Assembly (NCBI RefSeq): GCF_910594005.1 | Contig: NC_057835.1 | Coordinates: 47,578,001-47,642,000, forward strand | Length of the DNA: 64,000 bases | Source of the DNA: Cervus elaphus | Lineage: Eukaryota; Chordata; Mammalia; Artiodactyla; Cervidae | Direction: 5' to 3' | Part shown: piece by piece, positions 25,415 to 38,950 of the stretch | Numbering within the stretch: position 1 is the first letter of the stretch | How the letters are laid out: each line of letters begins with the position of its first letter | Made by a program: the position numbers and the translations under genes | The notes under the pieces: generated by a model | What the model was told of the DNA's origin: nothing | Databases searched by the model: none | Seen by the model: the letters and a program-made list of their open reading frames with translations, nothing else

Positions 25415-26202
25415 TATTTGATATTGGTTCTTCATTTTGATAATTATTTAAAATTATCCAATAGAAAATGACTTTACAATCCACAGAGAAAAGCATTGGT
25501 ATTTATAAAGACAGAAAAGAGTAATGTTGCCAATATTTTACAAAAAAAAAAAAAATTTTGGATAGCCAATTTTGCATTAAGCACCTCATCACACAGGAAA
25601 GGGAATGGAATCTTTCCCCCAGGTAATTTGTACCTTCAATGTTCTTCAAATCTTAGACATATTCAGATCTGATTTTACTAAAAAATTGTCCAATGATAGA
25701 TATCACCTGTTAAGCTAATTTTACTCCAGTTATCACATATATGAAGGCATAGCCCTTTGAAAGCTCATAGTAGAAATCAGTAGCTTGTGGTTTCTAAGGA
25801 GACAAACATATCTACAAAAATACATTTTCTGAAGTGAGAAAAAAATTGACAGAAAAGTTAGATAACACGACAAATATTTGGCATGTGTTGTACTTACCTA
25901 CCCAGGACTCATGACAGACGTCAATGATAAATCAGCCCTCTTTCCCTTGGAACAGTTGGTACTCTGGGAAAAAAATGAAGCTTTTATTCTTGTTTTAGGT
26001 GTTGATAAAAGGGTATTAATTTGCTCATAATCATTCCGGTAGAAGGATGCTATATATCAGAATGATTAAGAAATAGATAGCTGAAGACCTTTTTTCTTTA
26101 AAAAATATCCTTGAATTTCCATCTAACAGTGACTAATTGATATGTTGATGAACTCATCTTTTACATTCCTAGAATCTCTCACATTCCAGGCTTATGTCAA
26201 TG

Positions 26203-26430
26203 AGTTGTTGTTGTTTGGTCATTGAGTTTTGTCCGACTCTTTGCGACCTCAAGGATTGCAACACGCCAGGCTTCCCTGTCCTTCACCATCTCCTGGAGTT
26301 TGCTCAAACTCAAGTCCATTGAGTTGGTGATGCCATCCAACCATCTCATCCTCTGTTGTCCCCTTCTTCTCCTGCCTTCAATCTTTTCCAGCATCAGGGT
26401 CTTTTCTAATGAGTCAGTTCTTAAATGAGA
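26203..26430 (-). repeat. BovB LINE 3' end, antisense
   Basis: The minus strand encodes EGRRRRGQQRMRWLDGITNS; the left edge carries the tail GTCCGACTCTTTGCGACC. Confidence 0.9.
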
Positions 26431-28306
26431 AATAAGGATAAATGAGTCCAAGAACAGTCCCCTGCAGACTAGCCTCGCAGAAAAGGATCTGGCTGTCTGC
26501 AAACTGTCTGGTAGCTGGCCATGGCTCAGTTCTCAGGGTGAGCAATCCTAGACAAAAGTAAGGCTTGGACTTCAACCTTTGGTTGAAGGACTGATGCTTT
26601 TCCAGGCGTAAACCTTGATGTTGAAAGTCCTACTGCTAGGTTGGTATATCACCTAACTGGAACTGTAAGGTCTGAACTCCAGCACCAAGGCAGAGGCTGT
26701 TTCCCACATCTTGTGAACATTAAATGGGTAGGATACAGTTGAAGTTCAGTTTCTGCCACACTACATCATGGAATCATACCAGGAAAGAATAGTACTTAAA
26801 AGTTAAAAATGTGTAAAAGCCAGTGCTATCCATGAAGCTTACAAGCTCATGGTTTAGGGTCATCAAAGTCATGTATCTGGACTTGTTAAATGAATAAACA
26901 ACTGAGAACCTATATATTTGCTACTAATTCTATATCTAATAGTTTTTCCTAGTGAATACTTTCTAGTTCACCTGTTTGTGGGGTACATGTGAGTAGAGAG
27001 GTGTGTATGTATACATGTGTGTGTGTAACATTCACTCTAGTGTTAAAAATGTTAAGTATTCCTCTATGTAAATTTTTTAATCTGGCTTCTTTCCTTTTTA
27101 ATATGAGATCAAACATTGAAGGTTTAAAAACTAAGAATATAGAAAGAAGAGAGAATTTCAGAAAAAACAGGGTTTTGTTTGAAGTGAGGTAGGGTAAATG
27201 CAGAGACCAGTGTTCTGGCTTTAAACGCATCTCCCTGTCCATGCCTAGGATCTGCCTTGTAAAACTTTCTAATCTACTTACTTCAGTCCATTTCTGTAGT
27301 TTCACCAGCTTCTTGCTTTGTTTGCTTTTCTAAGTTCTCATCTCAATAGCTCCTAGCCAAGATCTCAATTTCTCTCTACCTAGTTTCTATAGAGTGACAA
27401 CCTGCTTAGATCACATCTGGTTTCTTCTGCAGACTCACTGGTTACCACTTTGCTCTGCTCCACACAGCAGCTCAAGTGCCACTCTCCAAAAGCGGGCTTT
27501 TTCCAACATGTCTCCATTTCCATCCTGAGCAGAGGGGAGCTTCGATTTATAGTGCATGCCGATTTCCATGGTTAATTCCATTTCCACCATGGTTAATTTC
27601 AAACTACCAATATGAAATCACTGAAAGTGGAGTTATAAAGTGATGTATAGCAGTAGGTAGTATATTCATTGTACATATCTAATAGGTGGAGATAACCCCA
27701 AGAGCTTAGATAACAAAGACTGCCAAATAATTAGGTGTTATTGAGTATTTGTTATCTGTATTTTGAGTATAATTTATCTACTTGTACGCTTATACAAGTT
27801 AAATTTTAATGATGGCTGTGTATAACAAGCAGCTTGCGAGTTTCTTAAAAATTTGAGTCAGCTCTGATGAGCACGTATGGGCTGGCCCCAGCACACCCTT
27901 GCTTCCAGAACAATACTGCTTCTATCCCACCATTCAGAAAGAGGCAAGAGAAGCAGGTGGTTTCAGGACAGGAAATGCCCAGAATGAAACATGATGGATT
28001 ATCCCCCACACTTAAATTTTCTTGAAGGTCTGTCTGATAACACTACCCATACTCACATGCACACTATTGTATACTCATAGGAATCAAGAGGCAGAAGCAG
28101 TCATATTTTTGTAGCCCTGGATTGAAACTCTCATTTCTACTCTCCTCTAGCTGCTTTAAGTAAGTACACCCCGTCCACTGAACCATCAGTGGTGCTGAAA
28201 ATGTGCTTTATACTTTATTCTTAAGTCCTACCATAAATTGGAGTTGTAAGGGCTTGCTTGATCTTTTCATTCTATGAATGGACATTAGTGCTGATATCCT
28301 GAATGA

Positions 28307-28519
28307 GGACTTCCCCGGTGGCTCAGCGGTAAAGAATCCATCTGTAATGCAGGAGATGCGGGTTCGATCCCTGGGTCAGGATTATCCCGTGGAGGAGGGG
28401 CTGGTAACCCACTCCAGTATTCTTGCCTGGAGAATCCCATGGACAGAGCCTGGCAGGCTATAGTCGCAAGAGTCAGACACAACTGAAGCGACTAAGCATG
28501 CGCTCAGGCACACGTGTAC
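28307..28519 (+). repeat. Bov-tA SINE with 11-bp TSD
   Basis: GGACTTCCCCGGTGGCTCAG head, tail through CTAAGCATGCGCTCAGGC. ATCCTGAATGA is duplicated at 28296-28306 and 28520-28530. Confidence 0.9.
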
Positions 28520-28712
28520 ATCCTGAATGAAACTGTTTAGCATTTCACATTTTTCTACAAATGTGTATGAAAGTGTATTCTCTCCAAATTCATATTAAAA
28601 TATATTAAAATGGTTTTTCTACAACTTTCTTTATTTCCAGGTACTTTCTTCTCTGTTCAGCTAAGCATTGCCTTAAAGAAATCTGGAATACTACATTAAA
28701 AGAGCCTAGGAG

Positions 28713-28844
28713 ACTTCCCTGGTGATAGAGTAGTTAAGACTTAGAGCTTCCGTTGCAGGGGGCATGGCTTCAATTCCTGGTTGGGGAACTAAGATCCCAC
28801 ATGCTGCACAGAGCAGCCAAAAGAGAGGGGAAAAAAAAAAAAAA
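28713..28844 (+). repeat. CHR-type SINE with poly(A) and TSD
   Basis: Short SINE with GGGGAACTAAGATCCCACATG and a 15-A tail. AGAGCCTAGGAG (28701-28712) and AGAACCTAGGAG (28845-28856) flank it with one mismatch. Confidence 0.85.
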
Positions 28845-29289
28845 AGAACCTAGGAGTGCTATAATGTTAACTTTAAACTATAGCCATAAACACGTATATT
28901 TACCCTCCTTGTATAAACGTTCCCTGCAGCCTTTATGTGTATTGTCTTTATCAATCTTCAGGGTTTTCTAAACTAGTTTACAGTCAGTATAATCATTAGA
29001 AAGCGGACTTTTTTTTAATTAAACATATTTCATTACAATAATTAGTCTGCTGTGTACTCATTAAGTAGAATTATCTATCATTTTGTTCCAAACACTGAAT
29101 TTGTTTCACAGCCTTAAACTGTCTCAGGGATCCTCCCACACCAAGAACTTATTAACCTCAATTCCAAGGCATCCTCATTTGAACATTAATGAGCTCAGTT
29201 TTTTTTTCTTTTTTCTTTGGAATCACCACTAGTCACTAGTATTACCCTAAAAGCAGTTTCACTCACTCCTTTTTGTTTAAATGACAGCA

Positions 29290-29473
29290 TAGCTCTACAG
29301 TTTTGTAGAAACTGATTTTTCAACTGTTGTTACTAATGGATGTCAAAATACCAAATGTATACAGCTGAGAAAATGTACACGTGTATATATGTTTTCAATT
29401 GCACACAAGTGACATTTTGATACCCACCAGTAAAAAGAGTTGAAAAATCAGTTTCTATGAAGTTTTGGAGCTA
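29290..29473. mobile_element. MITE-like long imperfect palindrome
   Basis: The two halves are inverted copies. TAGAAACTGATTTTTCAACT at 29306-29325 is the exact reverse complement of 29438-29457. Similarity continues inwards past GTCAAAATACC to a centre near GTACACGTGTA (about 29374). The termini are TAGCTC and GAGCTA, compatible with a TA target duplication as in Tc1/mariner MITEs. Family not identified. Confidence 0.65.
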
Positions 29474-29648
29474 AAGACTCTATATAAACTGAGTAGTATC
29501 TAGTATCTGAGTATCTAGTAACTAGTATGTAGCTATTTACATAGTTTGCATGCATGTGAAATATAAATTTGAAGTTCACAATTTATGCTATATAAGTTAT
29601 ATAGTCTATATTTAAATGTATATATGATGTATACTAGATGTTCATAAT

Positions 29649-29870
29649 GGGCTTCCCTAGTGGCTCAGACGGTAAAGGATCTACCTGTAATGCGGGAGAC
29701 CTGGGCTCGATCCCTGGTTTGGAAAGATCCCTGGAGGAGAGCACGGCAACCCACTCCAGTATTCTTGCCTAGAGAATTCCATGGACAGAGGAGCCTGGCT
29801 GGCCCTAGTCCATGGAATTGCAAAGAGCTGGACACAGCTGAGTGACTAACACACTTTCACTTTTCACTTC
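29649..29870 (+). repeat. Bov-tA SINE
   Basis: GGCTTCCCTAGTGGCTCAG head, complete length, with a CTTTCACTTTTCACTTC tail. Confidence 0.9.
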
Positions 29871-31607
29871 TTAGGAGTGTGACTTTGAGCAAGTACCTTT
29901 ACCTCTTTGTGTCACAGTTTCCATTCCTGTTGAAAAGGAATAGCATCTTCCTCCTGATGTCAGAATGAGTGTTAGTGTTTAATCAGGGAGTAGAACCCAA
30001 TGAGTGCTGAAAAAAGGCTGCATTGCAGGAACTCAACCTTATACACTGTGGGAAGAATCTGGGGAGTAAAGGTCAGGAAAAAGTTTTTAACCAGCTTCTT
30101 AGGCCTGGCTGAATGAGCAGGGGATTTCTAGAAGCTAGGCACCTCCAACTGTGTAGAAGTCTATAGAGGTTGTTGGCTCTTGTGGCTGCTGCCTCTGTGA
30201 GTTCTCAGGAGAGACCCTGGAAGTAGGCATATATATTAAGAATTATAAAGTGCAGAATGCCCAGTTAAATTTGAATTTCAGATAAACAACAAATAATTTG
30301 GGGGGTATAAACATGTCCCAAATACTGCATGGGACATACTTAAACACCTTTTAAAAATTGCTGCTTATATGAAATCCAAATTCAGCTCAATGTCTCCGTA
30401 TCTTTATTTGCTGAATCTGGTAACCTTAGGCTGAGGTCACTTTTGGTCAGCAGAGGCAGCAGTTGGGATGGAGAGTGGGACATGGAAGGGGGGGAATCGA
30501 GAATAAACTGGAAACTACCAGCACCTTTGCCCCTGCCTCTCATCACCTCTAACCAATGATGACAAAGCACAGTGGCTGCTGCTTCACTTCAGCCTCACCA
30601 AATCTCACCCAAATCTTTCCTGTACCCAATCTTGACCTGGAACTATGCAAGGGAGGGACTCCAGGAAATCAAGTTCCAGCTTAGCTACAATTGACCAAAA
30701 TTCCACATTGTGGAGTAAATGGATTCTCAGGGCAGCACCTACACATAATACACACAAAGAATACCGAGGCATTCTGATGGGTGCTGCTGTCTCAGCGAGT
30801 CTGCCAGATGGCATCTTGGGCTGAGAAGGGGCATGGAATTTGGTGAAGAGCTGTGAATAAGAAGGAAGATGTGGAGCTTACTATCAACCCACGAAAAGTG
30901 TCTTTACTGAGACAAAAGACAACTGCCGTATGAGGATAAAAAGGAACTCTTTCCAGGCAGTAGACAGCTTCTCCCAGATGGCCCAGAGCCTAAAGGGCAG
31001 GCCAGGGAAAAGTGTGATAACCTTGGGCTCTTGTTGGCCACTGGTGCCTTTGATCCTGTCTTGATGATTGCTGTTGTAATGATTACTGGACACTTTAACC
31101 GTGGTTGTGCCTTATAATCCTTTCAGTGCAGACAGAAGTGTTTGAAAATGGGCTGTGAAGAGGATGTGAAGCACTGTTTTACATACATGCTCCTAGACAT
31201 GGGGATTCCTGGCAGCCGGGCAAGAGATAGATGCTACCTGAGTACCTTACTACCCAGGTCCTTGCAGGACCATTTGGCATCTATTGTCCCTCCTCCTAGT
31301 ATCAGCAGCCTAATTTTGCTTTTAAGGAGCTGCCTTTCTGTCATCCATATAAAGATTGATTTTCCTTGGCTTGGGAGTGATCATGTGATTCCATGATTGC
31401 CCAATCTGATGTGTGTCTCCTGGCATAGAGACCATCACCAGTAACAACAGAAAGCAGGGTTTGATTTTCACCATCAACAAAACTATGACTAGACCACCAT
31501 AATTTTCTGCCACCTAGATCCTTTAAAAAAAAATTATTGAAGTATATTTAATTTACAATGTTGTGTTAATTTCTTCACAAAGTGACTCAGTTACACCCTG
31601 CCATTTT

Positions 31608-32096
31608 TGTTCAGTTGCTAAGTCATGTCTGACTCTTTGAGACCCTGGACTACAGCTTGCTAGGTTTCCCTGTTCTTCCCTATCTCCCAGAGTTTGCTCA
31701 GACTCACGTCCATTGAGTCGGTGAGGACACTCAACCATCTCTTTCTCTGTTGCCACCTTTTCCTGCCTTCAGTCTTTTCCTTCAATCTTTTCCAGCATCA
31801 GGGTCTTTTCCAGTGAGTCTATTTTTCTCATCAGGTGGCCAAAGTATTGGAGTTCCAGTTTCAGCATCAGTTCTTCTAATGAATATTCAGGGTTGATTTC
31901 CTTTAGGATTGACTGGTTTGATCTCCTTACTGTTCAAGGGACTCTCAAGAGTCTTTTCTAGCACCACAGTTCAAAAGCATCACTTCTTCAGTGCTCAGCC
32001 TTCATGGTCCAACTATCACATCCGTATGTGATGACTACTGGAAAAACCATAGCTTTGCCTATACAGACCTTTGTAGGCAAAGTAATGTATCTTCTT
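31608..32096 (-). repeat. BovB LINE 3' end inserted in L1, antisense
   Basis: GTTCAGTTGCTAAGTCATG at the left through CAAAGTAATGTATCTTC at the right; the BovB coding region is decayed. Confidence 0.88.
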
Positions 32097-32294
32097 TTTC
32101 ATATTCTTTCCCATTATGCTTTGTCATAGAAAACTGTTCCCTGTGCTATACAGTATGACCTTGTTGTTTATCCATCTTATATATAATAGTTTGCCTCTGC
32201 TTATCCCAAACTCCCAGTTCCTTCTCTCCCCTACTGCAACCACAGGTCTGTTCTCTATGAGGCTGCTGTGTTTTGTTTGTCTGTTTAAAGTTTT

Positions 32295-32536
32295 ATGTAT
32301 TTATTTAATTTTTTAAATTGCACTGGGTGTTCGCTGCTCTGCAGCAGTGTGCAGTCTTCTCATTGCAGTTGCTTCTCTTGTTGCAAAGCATGGGCTCTAA
32401 GGACGTGGGCTCAGCAGTCGTGGCTCACAGGCTTAGTTACCTCAAGGTGTGTGGGATCTTCCTGAAGCAGGGATTGAACCTGTGTCTCCTGCCTTGGCAG
32501 GTGGCTTCTCAACCACTGGACCACCAGGGAAGCCCT
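32295..32536 (-). repeat. CHR-type SINE inserted in L1, antisense
   Basis: TTTATTTAATTTTTTAAATTG to CCACTGGACCACCAGGGAAG. Confidence 0.85.
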
Positions 32537-32705
32537 GAGGTTGTTTTTGTTTAATAGACATGTTGATTTGTATCTTAGATTCCACTTATAAGTGATATCA
32601 TGTGATATTTCTCTTTCTCTGTCTGAGTTACCTCTCTTAGAATGATAACCTCTGGGTTCATTCATGGTGCTGCAGAAGTCATTATTTCATTCTTTTTAAT
32701 GGCCA

Positions 32706-32778
32706 TGTGGAAGCCTGGCGTGCTACAGTCCATGGGGTCACAAAGAGTTTGACACGACTGAGTGACTGAACTGAACTG
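32706..32778 (+). repeat. Very short BovB tail with 8-bp TSD
   Basis: Only the last ~70 bp of BovB (GGAAGCCTGGCGTGCTACAG to CTGAACTGA). AATGGCCA is duplicated at 32698-32705 and 32779-32786, so the short length is a genuine 5' truncation at integration. Confidence 0.85.
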
Positions 32779-32804
32779 AATGGCCAAGTAATACCACCAG
32801 TACT

Positions 32805-32925
32805 TTTTTTTTTTTCTTTGCTGCATGACTTGTAGGATCTTAGTTCCTTGACCAGGGATTGAATTCGTGCCCCCTGCAGTGGAAGCATGGACTCCTATCC
32901 ACTGGACTGTGAGAGAAGTCCTGGA
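32805..32925 (-). repeat. CHR-type SINE, antisense, shortened
   Basis: T-run, TTGACCAGGGATTGAATTC and CCACTGGACTGTGAGAGAAG. Confidence 0.8.
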
Positions 32926-33577
32926 ACAGCCCTACTTTTGACTACTTGGCGTGCCTTTTCCCCTTCTGGTGTTAGGTGATTACATTTTCTTTAATGAGCT
33001 ATATATCTCCAATCTCAGTCCATGCAGCTTGGGTGAGGATAATACCATTCTTACCTCCAATGGTAAAAATGTGGCGGGAGCTTAGCCAATCTTCATATTT
33101 CATTCATAATTCAAATCAGCCCTTTGAGGTTCAGTCTTGTGATTCCTGTTGGAATGTATGGGAAAGAGAAAAGCTGCTCTCACTGGATTATTACCTCTAA
33201 AGATCCTGTGAACCTGGGTGCTCCTGGGACCATCTTATGGAACTAGAAAGTGTGAAAGCAACGTCAAACAAAGAAGTAAATGGTCTCTAATGAGGAGAGA
33301 GAGAATGCATCGTAATTTGAGCTTTTGGGTCCAGTTTTCAGTTAAAAGGGTCAATTCATTTCCTCCTCTTCGAGTAGGTTTGGGTTGTACACATATTTAA
33401 CACAAGGCAAAGCCAAGCCTGGTGCCTAAGTGATTTGACTCATAAAGATACAGTGAACCACTTTTAGAATTAGATAGTTTATTACTTACACGGAGAACAA
33501 TCAGAAGAGTAAGCCAAAAGTCTTTGTAAGAGTAAGCTACTCAGGTCTTTGTCCCACACAGCAAAAAAAAAGTAAAA

Positions 33578-33781
33578 TGTTACTGTCTCAGTCGTGTCTG
33601 ACTCTTTTTAACCCAATGGACTACAGCCCGCCAGGCTCCTCTGTCTATGGGATTCTCCAGGCAAGAATACTGGAGTGGATTGCCATTTCCTTCTCCAGGG
33701 GATCTTCCTGACCCAGAGATCGAATTCAAGTCTCCTGTATTGCAGGCAGATTCTTTACCATCTGAGACACCAGGGAAGCCT
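33578..33781 (-). repeat. Bov-tA SINE, antisense
   Basis: Full-length antisense Bov-tA ending in GAGACACCAGGGAAGCCTC. Confidence 0.9.
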
Positions 33782-36700
33782 CACGCATGAAAAAGGATGA
33801 CATCAAAACAAAAGGAGCCAGATGAACGAAACCCAAGTTGTGACATACACTGTTGCTGAAGAGCCCATTCTAGCAGGCAACTATTGAGTTTTCTATGCTG
33901 CATCTCAGTTCTGAGGAGACTATAGCAAAAGTCTTACACTTCATCTGAAGCCCAGGAGACAAGGATGGAGATAGGAAGGCAGGCGATCCATGGCCTCATA
34001 GCTGTTTCTTACAGACCTTTCATCCCCTGGTGAACCTGGGGAAGCACAAGTTCTTCTACCAAGACTCAGATAAGCCGTGACTTGAGCCTTTGCCTCTGTG
34101 GATGCATGCTAGGTGTCCAGGGCACCAGGATGAACTGTTCCCTCAAATGTCCATCTTCTGTTGTGGACATTTGTCCTTGTTTTTGTCAACAGTACAGGAA
34201 TCTCCTTCCTAAAGTTCAGGACTTCTTCCCTCCTTGAAAAAGAGCCCATCTCCCATTATGGAGGTTAACAATGTTAGATGTTTTCTAAAGACCTTTGCAG
34301 TTGGGATTAAGCAAGTTACATACCATCTATCCACCTATCACATGTTCTCATTTCTAACTTTGACAAAGAACAAGTGTCAAAATGAAGCTGAGACCCCACA
34401 GAATCTATCCTGATGAGAGTCACCATTTCTATAGCATAAATATTGAACTTGCAGTGGCTGGAGTGGAAGCTTTCATCATGGGAAGCAAAGGGCAGTGACC
34501 CAGACCAATAGAGGCAGGAGAAGTGTCTTCATCACATATTTAGAATGATTTTCACTGTCATTTTGGGTGCATCACTTGCCACCTTTATCTTTGGACTCCT
34601 GGAGATTTAGTGAGCTACTCAGTATCCTTTAAGAAAACCATTTTATGTTTAAAATAAAGTATTTTTTTCTCGATGGCATATAGGATCTTTAAATGATACA
34701 TCCTCTAACACAAAATTTCTACAACTAACCTACCACCTACCACTGTCCATTGATATTACTCAGGCAGCCCATCCGTCCATCCATCCAACATTAAGCCATC
34801 TTAACATGCATCTTGGTTATCAAATACCTCAATATCTAAAGAAATGCAATTCTAATGATGGCATCTCAGGTTTCATGATTGAAAATGTGTATGATTAAAA
34901 ATGATGCACATTCACTTAGAGGCAGTATGGAGCATATATTATGGAACACATATTAGAGCAGAAAAAAAAAATTATGCGTAATCCTATCAGGCAATACTTT
35001 TATTTTTTCTTTCCAATCACTTTTTTTCCCCATACCAATCAAGGAAATTTAATGCTTCCTTTGAATTACATGCCACATAGAGGCTACAGCAATTTTTTTA
35101 ACACTCATAATTGAGTTTGTATTTCTTAACAAGAACAGCTACTTTGACTTATTCTCCAGCATTTTTCTACGCTGTTTGAAATTTTGCAAAGTTCTTTTGT
35201 TTATTCTAGTCACTTTTTGATGCTTATTTTCACAGTACTGATAATAGCATCTCAAGAGCTTCTTTTTTCTTTTATAAAATATAACCATTTCTCATAGTAT
35301 TTAGACAACTCATTGGAGGTTACTTTGCCTATTGTGGCTTTGTAGGCTGTTTTCAGTATTGCATTATTGTAAATACCTCATGTTTTGGATATCTTTGTTC
35401 ATAAAATATTTTTATGCTTCAGGTGAATTTCTTAGTATGTTTTCTTAAAAGTGATATGATTAAGCAAAAGGATATGACACTGTCTTGATACATTAATCAG
35501 ATTTCTTTCCTAACAGTTATGTACTCTCACCAATCTTGGTTGAGAATGCCAGTTTCATTGTATGCTAACTGGTATTATATGATGCCATTTTTAAAAATTG
35601 CTAACTTGATAGTCAAAATAGTATTTTAAATAGATGAATGGCATAACAGATGAAAGGGTAAGAAGAGATGATTTCTAAAATAAGGACAAAAAGTCCAAAA
35701 AGCAGATGAAAAATATTCACCCTTATTACTAAGTAGCAAAACTTAAAGTTGTGCTGATTTTTAAACTACTTGGAGATCGAGGTTTTTAGAAACAGTTACA
35801 TTTCAGGCTGTATCTGCTTATGAGGATGTTTGATACAGCTTTTAAGTGATTATTTAAGCTAAAGAAGGTATGTATTTAGGGCTACACCTATTTGTATCAG
35901 ATGTATTCAGCCCAGGCATAACTGCTCTTAACTTTTTCTTCTTCCAGTGACCTTGGGAGGTAGTGATGGATTTGCCCCTTACTTGCAGACAGCATGCCTG
36001 ATATAAGTGGGACAGGATTTTTACAGCCAGAGATTTATTCTTCCAGGTCACATTTATCTTTTCTGGAAGATGATGTCTCATCCCAACACCCTTGTCAGTA
36101 ATGCTAGCCCAGCATTGTTGTTGCTGCTGTTTGTTATTGCAAAATGGCTTCCTCTTCTCTTCTTTGCATCGTGGGTGGCATTACTTGATTTTCTTGTCGA
36201 TGTGTATTTTATTGGCTGCTTGTTTCTTAATGTGTGTACATTTCCCCTTCACACTGTATATTTAAAAATGCCACTTGTAGGCATATCGAACTTCTGACCT
36301 TGTCAAGCTTCATATTTTGTATGAAGCTAAAGAAGGGATGTACTGGATGAAATCTGTTGGTCTCTTTAAAGCTGGGGTCACACATTATCTTATCCTGAGT
36401 TGTAACTGGTCCATAGACATGTTTGCCATGAAATATGTAAACAAAAGCAAATCACCAACATTTAAAAAGTGTGAGATTGTATTTACAAGTTCAGATTTCA
36501 GCTTCCCCTTCAAAAGTATTCTGATGATCTGGGAACAACGAGTCCACATTTTTTAAAATTGTTTAGACTGTTGCCTGCACATAATAGCTGCTTAAGACAC
36601 ATTGGGTGTCATTATTAACTGCCTGGTCCTATAGACAGTTGAGTCTGCAGCCTTGTTTTAGAATCTCTAAATCTGGCTTGAGCATCCCTCACTGATGCAG

Positions 36701-37309
36701 TACCTCCAAAACAGAATGAAGATTTCCTTGTGGGAATTTTCACTTTCTTCTCAGTAGAACCTCATTGAGAAAGGTGGTCTTCCCTGTCACCCATAGACAG
36801 ACAGACATACACACATTACCACCACCACCACACCAGTTGTCAAGATGGATAGTACTACAATGCTGGAGAGAGTTAGGGATCTCTGAGCAATGTCTTTTCA
36901 TCTAGACAGCCCAACTGCTGCCCTTAGATTAAAGGAAATCTAAAGGCAGAGCATTTATTTTTATTCTTCCTTCCCTTAGAGTGGTGGTCTCCTATGGAAG
37001 GATAATCCCTCTTATTTCTCTAGATTCCACCTCTTACACCTTCCTCAGTCAATTTTTTTGACCACAACCGCTTTTTTGTATTTTCCCCTCCGATTATTTC
37101 ATTTCTTTTAGCTCAGGCTCCTCTGAGTTGTATTGTGGGTTGTTGTTGTTGTTGTTGTTTCCTCTTTACAGCTAGATTTTTTAAGAGAGAGATCTACTCA
37201 TTGTTTACACATTCCTTACTTTGGCTCTCTCCCAACTCAGACTGAAGTTGTTCAAGCCAAGGTCACTAGTTACCTCTTATGTGTGAAATCTAATGCTGTT
37301 TTCGTTTCC

Positions 37310-37652
37310 TTTTTTTTTTTTTTTCAGATTGTATTTATTTTTGTGTTTATTTTTTATTGTGCTGGGTCTTCTTTGCTGTATGGGCTTTTGTCTAGTTGCA
37401 GCAAATGGGGGTTACTCTCTAGTTGCAGTGTGCAGGCTTCACATTGCAGTGGACTTTTTTGTTGCCCAGCACAGACTCTTGGGCACTTGGGCTTCACTAG
37501 CTGTGGCTCCCAGACTCTAGAGCACAGACTCAATAGCTGTGGTGTATGGGCTTAGTTGCTCTGCAGCCTGTGGGACCTACAAGGATCAGGGATCGAACCT
37601 GTGTTTCCTTCATTGACAGATGGATTCTTTACCACTGAGCCACCAGGGAAGC
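37310..37652 (-). repeat. CHR-type SINE, full length, antisense
   Basis: Starts with a 15-T run (reverse-complemented poly(A)) and ends GAGCCACCAGGGAAGCTCC. The three internal CAGTTG/TAGTTGCAG modules are recognisable. Confidence 0.88.
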
Positions 37653-37739
37653 TCCTCTATTTTTAATATGATACCTGTCTTAAGATATAAATCATATGTC
37701 TCACATTTTACCTAAAGTATACCATGGAATGGTTCTTAG

Positions 37740-38475
37740 TATACTCAAAGAATCCTTCAATCATCACCACAATGACTTTTAGACCATTTTCATTGTCTCA
37801 AAAAGAAATTTCATACCTGTAAGCTTCCATTCCCCACTTCCTGCCCAGCCCCAGACAAGCATTAATCTATATTTTCTCATCCCTATATATTTATAATTCT
37901 GGACATTGAATGAAAATGGAATCATCAATATGACTTTTGCAACTGGTTTCTTTAATTTAGCATAACATAACCAAGTTTCAAACATGTACTAGTATACAGA
38001 ATCAGTGTGTATGTGTGTGTGTATGTGTGTGTGTGTGTGTGTGTGCACACACACGTGTGAGTACTCAGTTGTGTCTGGCTCTTTGCAGCCTCATGGACTG
38101 TAGTCCGCCAGGCTCCCCTGTCCATGGGATTTTCCAGACAAGAATACTGGACCAGGGGGCCATTTCCTACTCCAAGAGATCTTTTCGACCCAGGGATTGA
38201 AACTGCATCTCTTGTGTCTCATTCATTGGCAGACAGATTCTTAACCACTAGTGCCACCTGGGAAGCCCATAGTATCAGTGCTTCATTTGTTTATATAACT
38301 GGTTGCTATTCCATTGAATGGAAATATGCCACATATTGTGTATTTATTTAATAGATGATAAGCATTTGAGTTATTTCTACTCAATGAGTCTATTATGAAT
38401 GAATCTTTAAGAATAATGTTCCTATGAACATTTGTATGCAGATTTTCATGTGGATATATTTTTTAATTCTCTTGG
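37740..38475 (-). repeat. L1M LINE 3' region, antisense, split by a SINE
   Basis: Pieces flank the (GT)n and Bov-tA block: GAAAATGGAATCATCAATATG at the left, and CTATTCCATTGAATGGAAAT and GAATAATGTTCCTATGAACA at the right. They are collinear after removing 38005-38268. Confidence 0.7.
38005..38268 (-). repeat. (GT)n microsatellite plus antisense Bov-tA
   Basis: A GT-rich run (38005-38045) is followed by CACACACACG and then Bov-tA in antisense (38057-38268), ending GCCACCTGGGAAGCCC. Confidence 0.88.
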
Positions 38476-38950
38476 GTTTTGGTGAATTTTTAATTTGTAT
38501 CTTTCATCTCTAGAAATTCCATTTAGTCCTTTAATGTATTTTCCAGATTTCTTCTTCCACGTTTATGTTTTTACCTTAGGTCCTTGAGCATATGAACATA
38601 TCTACAGTAGCTATTTTAATACCCTTATCTGTTAATGTCATCACCTTTATCATTTCTATGTTTCAGTTGATAGACACCTGCTTATAGGTTACATATTTCT
38701 GCTTCTTGGCATGGCTAATGTTTTCTGGGTGGTGGACATTTTAAGTGCTATATCATTGTCTAGATTTTATTTCATTTTCCTTTTCATGTGGCAGGTAGTT
38801 CTTGTAGGTGGATTTGATACTTTTCAGGCTTATTGGTAAGTCTTGTTAGAGTGAGTTTAGAGTAGCTTTTACTCTAGTTCAACTTTAATCTTAACAACTC
38901 AAATACAACCCTCCTAGAGTCTCTACTGAATGCCATAGTTATTATCATAG

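Larger units (their letters stand above)
31530..32700 (-). repeat. L1 LINE 3' end, antisense, split by two insertions
   Basis: L1 3' UTR pieces at 31530-31607 (ATTGAAGTATATTTAATTTA), 32097-32294 (CTGTGCTATACAGTATGACC) and 32537-32700 (TTATAAGTGATATCATGTG). They are collinear once the BovB (31608-32096) and CHR (32295-32536) insertions are removed. Confidence 0.8.
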
